Shown here: positions 21,873 through 31,328 of the stretch, piece by piece
Numbering within the stretch: the first letter of the stretch is position 1
How the letters are laid out: the number at the start of each line of letters is the position of its first letter
NCBI GenBank assembly: GCA_037178625.1
Contig: CM074138.1
Location: 2,046,001 to 2,110,000, forward strand
Length of the DNA stretch: 64,000 bases
From: Skeletonema tropicum
Taxonomy: Eukaryota > Bacillariophyta > Thalassiosirophyceae > Thalassiosirales > Thalassiosiraceae
Reading direction: 5' to 3'
Made by a program: the position numbers and the translations under genes
The notes under the pieces: model-generated
Seen by the model: only the letters and a program-made list of their open reading frames with translations
Databases searched by the model: none
What the model was told of the DNA's origin: nothing

Positions 21873-24679
21873 CTCCCCAGCCAAACGTATATCGTATTCC
21901 AGACTTCCCACTTCAACAAGTAATCGCTAATCTCAAAGAACATCTGAGCAGTAAACTTATTATTGTGTGAAGTTGTTTCCATAATGGTTGGTATTTCCAG
22001 TAGCTCTTGATAATCATTGATCTGACCTGTAGGTGTATGGTCTTGATAATCCTTGATCTGTCCTGTAGGTGTAGGGTATTGGATGAGTAGTTCTTCCTCC
22101 TTTGGACTAGGTAGATGTAGATCGGCCATAGAAAATGTGGACGACAAAGCATTGTGATTGTTCGCGAAGGGCCTATTGCCGTTTGTGACTAGTGAGAAGG
22201 GCCTATTGCCGTTTGTGACTTGAACTTCAAGGTATATATGGTCATCCGCGACTTGGTAATGAAGTTGATCGTATTCATCAAAAATGCGAACACTTGAAGA
22301 GAACCCTCTCTCGGGACTTCTAACAAAGAACCTGAAGCCACACACAAAGATATCGACAAAGAATCCACCATAGAGCCGATTGCATCGGGTGATAATTCTG
22401 CTTCCGACGATGATTTCGTGGTAATTAGTGCGTGATGCATCCATAAGTTCTTGAATAGCTGCACGTTTGCTGCGCTCCCCATGATTGAGACCGAGACGAT
22501 GACGTTCGTAACTCACGAGATCAGGATGAAGAACCGAATTGACTTGATTCCGAATAACGTAGATATTGCGCTTCCTATCAACAATCCTCGATGCAAAACG
22601 TGCAATCATCATGTGACGAGAGTCACTGTCGATACTTACCAAAATAGCACCATATTCAACCATCAAAATATTACCATATCCAAATTGAGCCGAGAAGATA
22701 GCAGAGTTTCCATCACTGATCTGCGACCGAATAATATTTTCTCTCACGGCAGTACCGAGTAAAGCAAGCATGTTGTAAGATTTGCAAAAGGAAGTATCTT
22801 CCGTCGGACGAATGATATGATGAAGTCGAGTAGATGATGATGTCTCCCCATATTCCTCAGCAGTAACCATGACAGAATGATGTCGATCCAAGAAAACGTT
22901 GTTGATGATGACGTTCCGAAGCAAGACGTGATACTGTCGATGACCTCGAGTAATCTCCGCAAACGAAAAGCGATGCAACCTGCAAGCGACGACGATATAG
23001 ATCCTATCAGCAAGGTCTCGAGAATCATGTGAATAGAACTGAGCAGCGAAGTCTTGTAAGGACTTAAGAACAAGTGCATTGCATTCCGCATCGACTAGTT
23101 GTGCTCGATGGTGGTAAAATTCAATCTTCGCAGCAGGAGAACAAACAACAACTTGGCTTCCAACGGCAGAATCTTCTTGGATGTCCATCAACTTATAGAG
23201 TAGAACTTGCTCCCCATTCTTCGTCTTGTAGAACTGAATTCCATTCGACTCGTAGTACCAAATCAACTCTGAAATAATAAAGTCTCTCATCTTCGCAGGA
23301 TAGTGGTAACGTCGTATCATCACAGATAGATATTCAATTGAAGGAATTTGCTCCCCATTCATCTCGCAGGACAAAAGAAACTCTAAATTAATAAAGTATC
23401 GCATCTTCACAGGACAGTACTCTCCAATCATCATCTTGTGATATCGCAGTAGCTCTAAAGCTGTAGAGACATAAGATATCATGCCACGAACAAATGCATA
23501 GCCTTGAATGTGCGAAGGATCATATCGTACAAGTAATTCAAGTACAGACCAAGCGATGGTAATAAACAAGATCTTGTTGGATGTGTGATCGGAGTTGTGA
23601 CAACTGTGAGCAAGTATCATGCAACGATCAATCTTCTGGGACTTGTGAGTGATAATAACACCACTGGATTCGTCTTGAAAGACATCGATACTTGTAGTAG
23701 ATGTCAAGAGTGTCTCCGTTCTCCCGAGTAATGCATACGTAGATTGCAAAACATCTCCCCACGCAACATGAATCTTGGTCACAAGTTGATTATAGTATCG
23801 AACATGTTGTGTCCATTGCGAAAGATCGTGCAACCAGATAAAGTCGACACTAAAGATTACCATTACTCCCCATAGTCTCAAGAGATAATGTGTAAGTATG
23901 AGTCCCTCACAACTGAAAAACATCACTCCTCTATTCACAACTAGGAAGTCATGAGTACCATCGAGTAGATGATCTGCGATGTGACGATGCTCACCAAAGA
24001 TAACAACATCGATATGCTGTCGCTTGATAGAACTTGTGCCCAGGAACTGAATATCGAGTTTCCAGAATAGGGTCATCAAAAGGGCGCTGAGGTCATGTTG
24101 TCGAAGACAAACTATAACACCGATAGGACGTGTATCCATAGATGGATAAATGTTGGTATTAACACCAGAAGGAGTTACCAAAGTACTGAATTCAGAAGGA
24201 TCCATGATGCGAAGAATAATAACTGCGATCAATTTGTCTCCACCCAATGTAGAAGTGTCGAGAATATAATGTCGGGTTCCTAAGCAGACAACTAGACGAA
24301 GCACCGATCGAATCGAGAGAGATGCCGGGTTAAGTGCGGGCAAAGGCCTGTACACGGTGACAATCCACCATTTATCCTCTTGACTTCCTAATAAGGAGAG
24401 ACCCATTACTAACGAAGGACGGTCCACCACATGGTAGATATCCACTTCTTCAGAAGACACGTAAATCCATAAACGTGTAGATATGATCCCTTCAGTAGAA
24501 AACAGGACTTGATGTAAATCCAAAAACTCGGATAACGGTCTCCGCCACCTTCCTCTGCGAAATACATCAGATTCCATATTAGCATCTCGACTACCATCAC
24601 TGGTCTCTAAAGAAGCGTCTACAAAACCCTCATCGGCAGTAACATCGCCACGTGAAGAAGAAAGTTGATCCTCCTGCAT
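21665..24679 (-). CDS. Orphan 1,004-aa protein of the LTR element
   Basis: I use the first ATG, at 24679; the frame is open to about 24800 but only through non-ATG codons. No known domain is visible: there is no CCHC knuckle, protease DTG/DSG, integrase HHCC or DDE, RT YxDD or RNase H signature. Features seen: an acidic N-terminus, long beta-rich hydrophobic stretches (for example LWIYVSSEEVDIYHVVDRPS and VFIFVCGF-like runs), an internal duplication near residues 830-850 (VTNGNRPFS / VTNGNRPFA) and another near 875-895 (PTGQIKDYQDH / PTGQINDYQEL). The C-terminus is encoded by the LTR. An open frame of 1,000 codons at this base composition is not expected by chance, so the protein is probably or was recently made. 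It could be a diverged Gag or a captured host gene. Confidence 0.6.
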   Translation of the reverse strand: MQEDQLSSSRGDVTADEGFVDASLETSDGSRDANMESDVFRRGRWRRPLSEFLDLHQVLFSTEGIISTRLWIYVSSEEVDIYHVVDRPSLVMGLSLLGSQEDKWWIVTVYRPLPALNPASLSIRSVLRLVVCLGTRHYILDTSTLGGDKLIAVIILRIMDPSEFSTLVTPSGVNTNIYPSMDTRPIGVIVCLRQHDLSALLMTLFWKLDIQFLGTSSIKRQHIDVVIFGEHRHIADHLLDGTHDFLVVNRGVMFFSCEGLILTHYLLRLWGVMVIFSVDFIWLHDLSQWTQHVRYYNQLVTKIHVAWGDVLQSTYALLGRTETLLTSTTSIDVFQDESSGVIITHKSQKIDRCMILAHSCHNSDHTSNKILFITIAWSVLELLVRYDPSHIQGYAFVRGMISYVSTALELLRYHKMMIGEYCPVKMRYFINLEFLLSCEMNGEQIPSIEYLSVMIRRYHYPAKMRDFIISELIWYYESNGIQFYKTKNGEQVLLYKLMDIQEDSAVGSQVVVCSPAAKIEFYHHRAQLVDAECNALVLKSLQDFAAQFYSHDSRDLADRIYIVVACRLHRFSFAEITRGHRQYHVLLRNVIINNVFLDRHHSVMVTAEEYGETSSSTRLHHIIRPTEDTSFCKSYNMLALLGTAVRENIIRSQISDGNSAIFSAQFGYGNILMVEYGAILVSIDSDSRHMMIARFASRIVDRKRNIYVIRNQVNSVLHPDLVSYERHRLGLNHGERSKRAAIQELMDASRTNYHEIIVGSRIITRCNRLYGGFFVDIFVCGFRFFVRSPERGFSSSVRIFDEYDQLHYQVADDHIYLEVQVTNGNRPFSLVTNGNRPFANNHNALSSTFSMADLHLPSPKEEELLIQYPTPTGQIKDYQDHTPTGQINDYQELLEIPTIMETTSHNNKFTAQMFFEISDYLLKWEVWNTIYVWLGSVNLCKKADERNRNRTSMSSMVHYLWILKILISRLMGIVPFIYRKLNVESSAIVGSAELIFPPYLYTRY

Positions 24680-24904
24680 GATGATATCGGCGTCAGATAA
24701 AGATGTTATGCTGTATTGAGCAGCTATCACGGGTGTCCACTTGGTATGAAAGGAAGGCCTATTAAGCAAGGTGTTTGCCTGGCAAAACGGAGTCCACTTA
24801 AATCAGGGAGAGTTGGATTTTCTCATAAGACTCAACGACTAAGGCTTGACAGATAATTCTTCGGTGTATCTGAAGCTATTGTTAAAGCACGAGAACTGAT
24901 AATC

Positions 24905-25443
24905 TCTCAAGTTGAGAATTATCTGTCATAAGACCGTCAAACAGAGTCGGGATAATCTAAGCGAACATTCAGGCGGGAACACGGATCGGAGCGAGATCGG
25001 TGGACTTGTAAGGAGGATCGTAGAGTACCAGGAAACGAAGGCAGTGTTGAGACGTCTAATTCTATCTTAAGCCGGACACGAAGCACTGAAGCTCTGCTGT
25101 TGTGCGTCCTACTCGACTATCGAAGTATTGATGTAGTACAGTGTGCCTTGAGGCAGCGGATGTATTCCAACGTAGTTATTACTATTTCATTATTCTTATT
25201 ATTGATTGATGTTGTGGTCGCCATGGTCATTGGATTTAGTATCTTGTGTAAAGATATGGCGGGAAAATAAGTTCTGCTGAACCGACGATCGCAGAAGATT
25301 CGACGTTCAACTTGCGGTAGATAAATGGGACGATTCCCATTAATCGGGATATGAGTATCTTCAATATCCATAAGTAGTGTACCATTGATGACATACTGGT
25401 ACGATTGCGGTTGCGCTCATCTGCTTTCTTACATAAGTTGACA
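24905..25443 (-). repeat. 5' LTR (right copy, element on minus strand)
   Basis: The element's promoter should lie here. The copy appears identical to the left LTR over 539 bp and is followed on the right by the target duplication ATCCA (25444-25448). Confidence 0.9.
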
Positions 25444-25741
25444 ATCCAGTCATCAGAGCCAGGTCAGGCCGCTGCCGGTGATCTGGCCCATCATCATACT
25501 AGTTCCAACAACAATGACAACAAAGAACACTTTGTCAAAGAAGAAGGCACAGTTGACTTTACAAATAGTACTCAGCGTCTTGGAGGAGCAGGAGGAGTCA
25601 TGCAGCAATTTGGATTCAAAGGAAATGATCTTCTTCGTCCCACACCCCATCCTCCGTTACAGCATCATTTACCACCACATCCACCACAACATTATTTCGC
25701 ACCAGCTAATCCAACCCACACCAACCAACATCTGGTGCAGA

Positions 25742-26700
25742 TCACGTCGTATCCCACTGGATGGTGGTCAAGCATTGAAAACAGCTGTCCGTAAAGCCAA
25801 TGAGTGTCGTGCGAGTACAGCATCTGTGACAATCAAAATTCGGGCATGTCATGCACACATGAACCGCATGCCATTGCGATCTGTAGTCCCATTTGTTTTC
25901 ATTATTCTCAAGTTGAGTATTATCTGCTCAAAGCCTGAGAAATCTATATGCGTACATCGACGTTGACTTGCTGTACGAGGATCACTGATCTGAACGACGG
26001 GTGACTCGGCGGAAGTGAAGGATGAAGGACGGATGAAGATTCTGGAACGTTGAGTTCAAATACCAAATTAAGCTGGATGTTGGAGCTATCTGCTCATCTA
26101 TCCTACCCGACTATCGAAGTATTATTGGGAGAAGTCTCCGCCATGTCGGCTTCGTCTCCTACACGTTGTTTATTCTTTATTTCTATCTACTAAGTGAGAG
26201 GTCGACGTGTCATGGTAGTGCTTCAACCTGTGGTGAAATAAAATCTTATCCCGCCAAAACAAGCAGATGGCTACTTCCGAGCAGCTGGTTTCTCGTCGAT
26301 GACGACATGAAATAACGTAAATCCCCATTCCCATAATTCCTAAATCCCATATTCCCGATAATGATGATAAAAAGGCAGCGTTCCAAATCCTAAGTTGTCA
26401 ATTATCATAGACACATTTTTTGCCCCTATCAACACAACAGAGACATGCCTTTCTTTGGCCCAATTTCGATCTTGTCTTTGAATATTGAAAAAATGATGAT
26501 CCGATTGGCTGGCAATGGCAATCAGCTAACTTGCAGCCCATACATTGATCTGGATGTGTTGATTCCTCAATGAAGATACAGTACTCATGCCGAAGGGCAC
26601 AACGAATATATCGACTGCTTCCATTATATGCATTATTAATCTCAGCAGGAGTTCGCGGTGCCCTCTTCCTCTTCTTATCATTCTTCTTATCTGATGACAT
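25742..26700 (-). pseudogene. Cys-rich zinc-binding-type gene split by a solo LTR
   Basis: The 5' part (26700-26401; in-frame ATG also at 26805) reads MSSDKKNDKKRKRAPRTPAE, CALRHEYCIF, CMGCKLADCHC and KACLCCVDRGKKCVYDN, then meets a stop at 26400-26398 supplied by the inserted LTR. Beyond the LTR and one target copy, the same frame resumes at 25900: ENKWDYRSQWHAVH, VCMTCPNFDCHRCC, CFQC and a stop at 25742. The continuation of the Cys pairs across the insertion is strong evidence that this was one gene of about 152-187 aa. The spaced CxxC and CxxxxC pairs suggest zinc fingers; the family is unknown. As it stands only a truncated product can be made, unless the LTR is spliced out. Confidence 0.7.
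25906..26400 (-). mobile_element. Solo LTR (495 bp) of a related family, with ATTAT target duplication
   Basis: It begins TCTCAAGTTGAG-ATTATCTG and ends TAAGTTG-CA on the plus strand, like the LTRs of the neighbouring complete element, and shares the phrase cgactatcgaagtatt inside; the rest has diverged. ATTAT stands on both sides (25901-25905 and 26401-26405). There is no partner LTR or interior, so it is a solo LTR left by LTR-LTR recombination. It sits inside the Cys-rich gene. Confidence 0.85.
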
Positions 26701-26848
26701 CGGATTATTTCGATGTGATGTGTGGGGCTGTGTTGATTGTGGTGAGCGAGTGGCTGGTGGCTGGCGGGGTACATAGCGCGTGCAGCTGAACTCTTCGCGA
26801 CACATGAGATTGGCTTACCCTGCAGTTTAGATGGGGTATACTATGACA

Positions 26849-26987
26849 GCAGAGCAGGACGGGTGGCTTTTGAGCGAGAAAGTACCGAGAAAATACCTAT
26901 TCGTTTAGCCTATTTTTTAGGGCCTTTTAGAGCGGCGTACAAGCACCTCAGAAACGTGGCGTATTTGTGACTGTGTGCCTCTCTAGA
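26849..26987 (-). repeat. 139-bp perfect inverted repeat, right arm
   Basis: This is the exact reverse complement of 20988-21126. Together the arms frame the locus that holds the Cys-rich gene and the two LTR insertions. They may be the ends of an older mobile unit that carried this gene. Confidence 0.92.
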
Positions 26988-27914
26988 TTCCCGTGATATC
27001 AGTGAAAAGCGGTAAGGAATGGGCTTAACATTCTCAGAATCACCAGAGTCTCGATTGGTTTGGGTTGAAAACAAAAGAATGCGACACCAAGAGAATCTTT
27101 CAATGCAGCAACTCGCCACTAATAAATTCTGTGCAGGAGTATTGTATCATCAAAGCCAACAGAGTATGAGATGACTTACTTATATTTATGAGTTGTTATG
27201 GTGAGATTCTAACGACACTTGCTTGTGCATGAACGCGGCGTGCGGCACATGACAGTACTTCTCGCATACTTCTCACTCTCACCAAGCCAAGTGATAAAAT
27301 TAAAATTAACGGAAATCTTAAAGTACGTCATGGTTGGCCCTCCAGGGGCGAAATTATCTACAATTATCTAGAGCAATGTCACAAGTTACTAAGTGATAGT
27401 AAATGAGATAAGGTTCCGTCCGAGGAGTTTTTCACCTGTTCATGACAGATAGCCAAGACAACGACAAAGATGCAACGCATCTGAATGAACTAATGCCAAG
27501 CAGCGCCACACTCATAGGCTTTTAAGTAAGTAGCATGTAGCTTCCTGGAATAACTCCTCCTCTCTCTCTAGAATGGACCTGCACCTCCCCGTGAATCATC
27601 AGTACCACCTCCTGCGCGATGGTAGCAACCGCTTCAGTATGTTCTCACGACGTCTTGGGCGGGAGAGCCAATGACGTGAGGGGCCAAAGATATAATATAC
27701 CCAGCTCTTGTTTAGAGTGCTCAGAGGATTCAAGTTAGAGAGAAGAACGCACGCCCCCATGCCTCCCCCATACCCTCATTCAAGACTGAGCTGATTAGGG
27801 TGCAAAAATAATGCTGAGGAAAAGACAAAGCACTTCTAACCCGGAGATTTTCAACTACAATACTTATATGCGTTCAAATAATATCTTATGTGTTGACACG
27901 TGCCTTCTGCCTCT
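26988..27914. other. Intergenic region with two dispersed repeats
   Basis: A 20-base word starting agtgaaaagcgg at 27001-27020 recurs exactly at 31128-31147. The 88-bp repeat at 27303-27390 is listed separately. No gene is supported; ORFs here are short and featureless. Confidence 0.45.
27303..27390 (-). repeat. 88-bp dispersed repeat, copy 1
   Basis: It is nearly identical to the reverse complement of 40276-40363 and distantly related to about 47617-47672 (shared: gaaat-ttaaagtac and ggcgaaattat). Near-identity of 88 bp at sites 13 kb apart suggests a mobile tail, such as the 3' end of a SINE or LINE, or a conserved structured RNA. Only this block is shared; the flanks differ. Confidence 0.8.
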
Positions 27915-28514
27915 CTAGACACATGCCTTACATTTTGAAGAAGCCCCCCTTTTCCGCTGATTATTTGAGAATTGATCATTGGGTTTCGATGCACCGCAAC
28001 TTGCACATCTCCGCATATATACACCCTGGGCGCCAGCTTTCCTCTTCTTTCCTTGTCTCGCACTATCATGTTTCTTTGTGTGATATCCCTTCCCGGTATG
28101 TTGACGAGGATTATTGAATATTTCCGATGCATCCGACATGGATACCTGACGTCGAAATAGTTGCGTCTTACCCTGTCGCGGGTGGTCAAGATACGACCCT
28201 ACCGTTCCAGTGGAAAGCCAAAAATTGAGACGAATGCCATCCTTTCTGTAAGATGCCATTGGAGGTTGAGATGGAACGCCATAGATTTTATCCCAACCCC
28301 GCGTTTCACCCATGTAATCAAGCTCGCTTTCATTGAGCGGCCATGATGATGCAGCTGTTCTGGAGGTGGAGTCTCTTTCAATGCGGGTGAGAATGGCCAC
28401 CCCAGTGTGATACACAGGCACGGGATAATTCTCATGACGTGAAAGAAAATCGTCCATGTGATTCGGATCGGTAGGATCGATCCCATTCTCAATGTAAAAC
28501 TCTGCTATGCTCAT
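27915..28514 (-). CDS. Orphan protein with C-terminal CxxC...CxxC zinc motif
   Basis: 199 aa, single exon, starting MSIAEFYIENGIDPTDPNH. Residues 1-100 contain conserved-looking polar sequence with WPLNESELDYMG and WDKIYGVPSQPP. The C-terminus carries a basic stretch (KKHDSARQGKKRKAG) and then CASCGASKPNDQFSNNQRKR followed by SKCKACV. The spacing C-x2-C-x21-C-x2-C with FS-NQ between resembles the Stc1-type zinc motif found in fungal heterochromatin adaptor Stc1 and in many algal proteins; that link is by motif only. The protein is likely nuclear, given the basic stretch, but its role is unknown. Confidence 0.6.
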   Translation of the reverse strand: MSIAEFYIENGIDPTDPNHMDDFLSRHENYPVPVYHTGVAILTRIERDSTSRTAASSWPLNESELDYMGETRGWDKIYGVPSQPPMASYRKDGIRLNFWLSTGTVGSYLDHPRQGKTQLFRRQVSMSDASEIFNNPRQHTGKGYHTKKHDSARQGKKRKAGAQGVYMRRCASCGASKPNDQFSNNQRKRGASSKCKACV

Positions 28515-28846
28515 TGTTCATTGTTGTGATTACTAGCAATGCAATTCAATCCTGCCAATGATGTTCCGAAGTGTTATGATACGCCCGAATACCATCGCAT
28601 CCTATCGCATCGTACGATGTCAACAAAGAAAAATCCAAAATAAGCTAGCAAAGCGTCCTGACCTGAAATGCGCCAAAGAAGAGGGGAGAAGAGAAGAAGG
28701 AGATCAGAGTTAGCTTAGTTTTCAGCCTCTTTCCTCTTTACCACCGAATCTGTATTGTATCAAGTGCTCTCAAGAACAAAGTAGGCCTGCAAGCTTCAAC
28801 TTCTACTATGCAACTGTACAAATCTTTAAACTGGACTTTTAGATTG
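28515..28846. other. Intergenic region
   Basis: 332 bp between the start of the zinc-motif orphan and the stop of the copper monooxygenase gene, both on the minus strand. Near 28590-28616 the word atcgcatc is repeated (cgcatcctatcgcatcgtac). Nothing else was seen. Confidence 0.4.
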
Positions 28847-30801
28847 CTATACAAAAGTAATTACCATCACAGCAGAGGAAAGTGCAATCACAAACAAGTA
28901 GTACACTTGCATTAATCCTGCCTTGCTCGTGGGACTTTCTGTTTCTGTAGGACTGGTAGGAATAGGCGCAAATATGGGCTCATTTGCACTAGTGCCAATA
29001 TTGGAATCACTACTCGATGGAGATGGAGTTTGAGGCTCAATGCTTGTCACAGGTAGTCCAGGTGTTCCAATTCCAAAGGTCCTTCCTAGCTCCTCATAAT
29101 CGTTCAAGTCGGTGGAAACATATTCCTCAGCACAAGGAAATCTTCCGGGATATGGACAAACGAATGGAAATCCAGCATACTTTTTCGCTGGGTAATACAA
29201 CAAGAATCCTATGCACATTTCTTCTTGTGAACTTAATCCGAATGAAGATCCATCTTTGTAGTAGCATGTTGTACGAAACTTATCACCCGCTTGTAACTGA
29301 TAGTCCTCTTGCTGAGGTTGGAATCCGCCTGCGTCATAGAATGAAAAGAATTTCACTTGAGAACAAAGATTTCAAGAACAAGAGAGATGACATCCAAGAG
29401 GACAAGCAACTTACCTTGTTGGTCAAAGTCAAAGACTTCAACCTTGGCCGTATGCACGACTTTGTCTCCCCTTATAACCTCATTCACCATCCTCGTTCCA
29501 GTTTTATGCATGTGAAGTTTCTCTGAAATGACTGTCACAGGCTCATCCAAAAAGAGAGAAGAACATGATCCACCACAAGTGAATTCATGCTTCGTCAAAC
29601 CATCTGCAATTTCAAACCCATACAATCCCAGCTGTGGATCACCAAGCTGAAGAATAGCCGCCTCATGCAATCGTGGTGTACTAGTATAATGAAATCGCAC
29701 CCCACTAGAATCCTTCATTCCAGAAATCAACTTTGGATTGTTATAATGGATCTCAATCCGAATAGCCTGCTTATCTTCGGTATCAAACATAGGAAATCCA
29801 ACATTGTCGGGGAGGACCATGCCCGTTTCCCCTGGTGCCCATCCAAAGATTTGTTCCTGTTTGAAAAGTTCTCCCCTGTCGTCGCAGCTGGGTATCGCCA
29901 CAACAATGAAATGATGTACAAATTGACGTGTTTCTTCGGTAATTATTGGCGTAGCACCAATCATAGTCATAGAGTCGGTCATTTCATCTCCACCAAATTG
30001 TTCTTTCAGCTCATCATAAGATTTACAAACATATTCATATGTGGTCTCCTCCTCAGGAATTGGATAGTCATCATTCACAACATCAAAATATCCATCCGAG
30101 TTCTTCTCCAAAGCATCCCATACCGCCTTCTCCTCATCCAAACCAGTAGAAGGATCGGCAAAGAGTCGCACCGAAGCACTGGATCGGTTATCCCCGTGAA
30201 ATGACATCTCTTCCGTATCCCCCCACGCCGCAATAATTCGCGAGGGGGCACCCCACAACTCCTTGTCATTCTTGAGTACATGATCTTGTCCATCTCCCGT
30301 ATCGATGCGTCGTGTCGCCTCAACAATGATCCAGCCATCCTCCACGGTCGAAGAGACCAGATTCCAATCTTGACTATGGGTGTCTACTCGAACTTGCCGA
30401 TCGTCCAAGATGTATCCATCGATGAGTGTGGTGGGATTTGCGGTGGTGAAGGAGACGACATCTGAGCCGAACATGCCGCCTGCCTCGGCTATACCGAATG
30501 CTGCCCATCCGGTTGCCTTGGTGGCGAAGGCTAAGTGGAATTCAGAGGAGTCATTTTCATCATTATTGTCGCTGCCGGTGATCTTCCAGAAGGTTGCCAT
30601 TCCTTGTGTTGGGTCGGCTGTCGTGGGTAGGAATATGGAGTGATCGTAGGCATTGTTGGTAGCGAGGAGCCACTTGGTGAAGGGTTGCTTGTCAGCTTCA
30701 GAGGTGGTGGAGAAAAATGATGAAGCTGCAGGAGCGGTGGTAGCGGTAGCAGATTTGTGAATCAGGCCGCTGCTGAGCAAGAGAGCAAGAAGGAGCGTCA
30801 T
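28847..30801 (-). CDS. DOMON / copper type II ascorbate-dependent monooxygenase (DBH-like)
   Basis: Exons 30801-29415 and 29328-28847, with an 86-bp intron (GTAAGT...CGCAG), give 622 aa. A signal peptide (MTLLLALLLSSGLIH) is followed by a DOMON domain (about 50-220, FHLAFATKATGWAAFGIAEA) and the two copper domains. All six copper ligands expected from PHM/DBH can be placed: H295-H296 (VHHFIV), H351 (IEIHYNNP), H429 and H431 (LHMHKTG) and M500 (EEMCIGFLLYYP). The family hydroxylates a carbon next to an amine or amide with ascorbate and O2 in the secretory path. A Ser/Thr/Pro linker and a C-terminal hydrophobic stretch (VYYLFVIALSSAVMVITFV) predict a membrane anchor, either a single helix or a GPI signal. 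The substrate is unknown, since diatoms lack classical catecholamine signalling. The intron joins the frames exactly. Confidence 0.87.
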
Positions 30802-31328
30802 GTGGATGATTGTTCGTTAGATTGTTTCTTCTCTTTCAACACCAACAAATTTATGAAGACAGCTAACGATAAAGTCGAATTATTACTTCGATACTATTAT
30901 CCAACGCCACCTCCGTGCTTTCGGCCACTTCCAGCCGTGCTTTCGGTAAATGGAACTGGGTTCTTCGTTCTTTTTTGGAAAGAAATAATGTGAACCCTGT
31001 CGTGCAAAGAACACTGAAGAAGCCTGAAGAAGTGATTCGAAAGTTTTTGAGTTTTGAATTGTCACAGCATGACATGTCGCAGTCGCAGCCACGCACGCAA
31101 ACGGCACCAGCTTCGCACTAGAGCCTCAGTGAAAAGCGGTAAGGAATACCGTATTGTACAATATTCCTATATTCTCTTTTTTGCCTGCAGTCGTCGGAGC
31201 CACTCAAAACTCAAAACGCCAAAAACGCTCCCAAACAACAAAAGCCACTATCATGATCATGAGATAGACACAGCAACCATTGCAAACCACCAAGTAGATA
31301 GCTCCAATACAAACAAATCTTCGCCACC
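30802..31328. promoter_or_regulatory. Divergent promoter region of the copper monooxygenase and BUD23 genes
   Basis: 527 bp separate two divergent ATGs. It includes a copy of the 20-base word also found at 27001 (here 31128-31147) and a Kozak-like CGCCACC just before the BUD23 ATG. No clear TATA box was seen. Confidence 0.4.

Larger units (their letters stand above)
21334..25443 (-). mobile_element. Complete 4,110-bp LTR retroelement with no recognisable pol
   Basis: Two direct repeats of 539 bp (21334-21872 and 24905-25443) enclose 3,032 bp, and a 5-bp duplication ATCCA flanks the whole. The element points to the minus strand: on that strand the LTR starts TGTCAACTTATG, a purine-rich tract TGGCTGGGGAG stands immediately before the 3' LTR (21873-21883), and four to ten bases after the 5' LTR the text TTATCAG partly resembles an initiator-tRNA-Met primer site. 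The LTR ends CTCAACTTGAGA, so the terminal dinucleotides are TG...GA rather than TG...CA. The interior codes one long ORF without protease, integrase, RT (no YxDD) or RNase H motifs that I can find. It therefore looks like a non-autonomous element (LARD-like) moved by another element's enzymes. I saw no mismatch between the LTRs, which implies a recent insertion. Confidence 0.85.
21290..25794 (+). pseudogene. Small ORF interrupted by the LTR element
   Basis: An ATG at 21290 opens a frame MVSPPLTSSLLGVI that runs into the left target duplication (21329-21333). Past the element and its right target duplication (25444-25448), 25449-25794 continues in the same frame (SSEPGQAAAGDLAHHHTSSN, then His/Pro-rich PHPPLQHHLPPHPPQHYF) to a stop. 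Removing the element and one target copy gives 130 codons without interruption. No family is recognised, and the 3' 53 bases lie antisense to the Cys-rich gene, so it may be a fortuitous frame or the first exon of a longer gene. Confidence 0.4.

Noticed and set aside
24680..24769. Upstream extension of the LTR-element ORF to 1,034 codons
   Set aside because: The added start is TTG. The first ATG in frame is at 24679.
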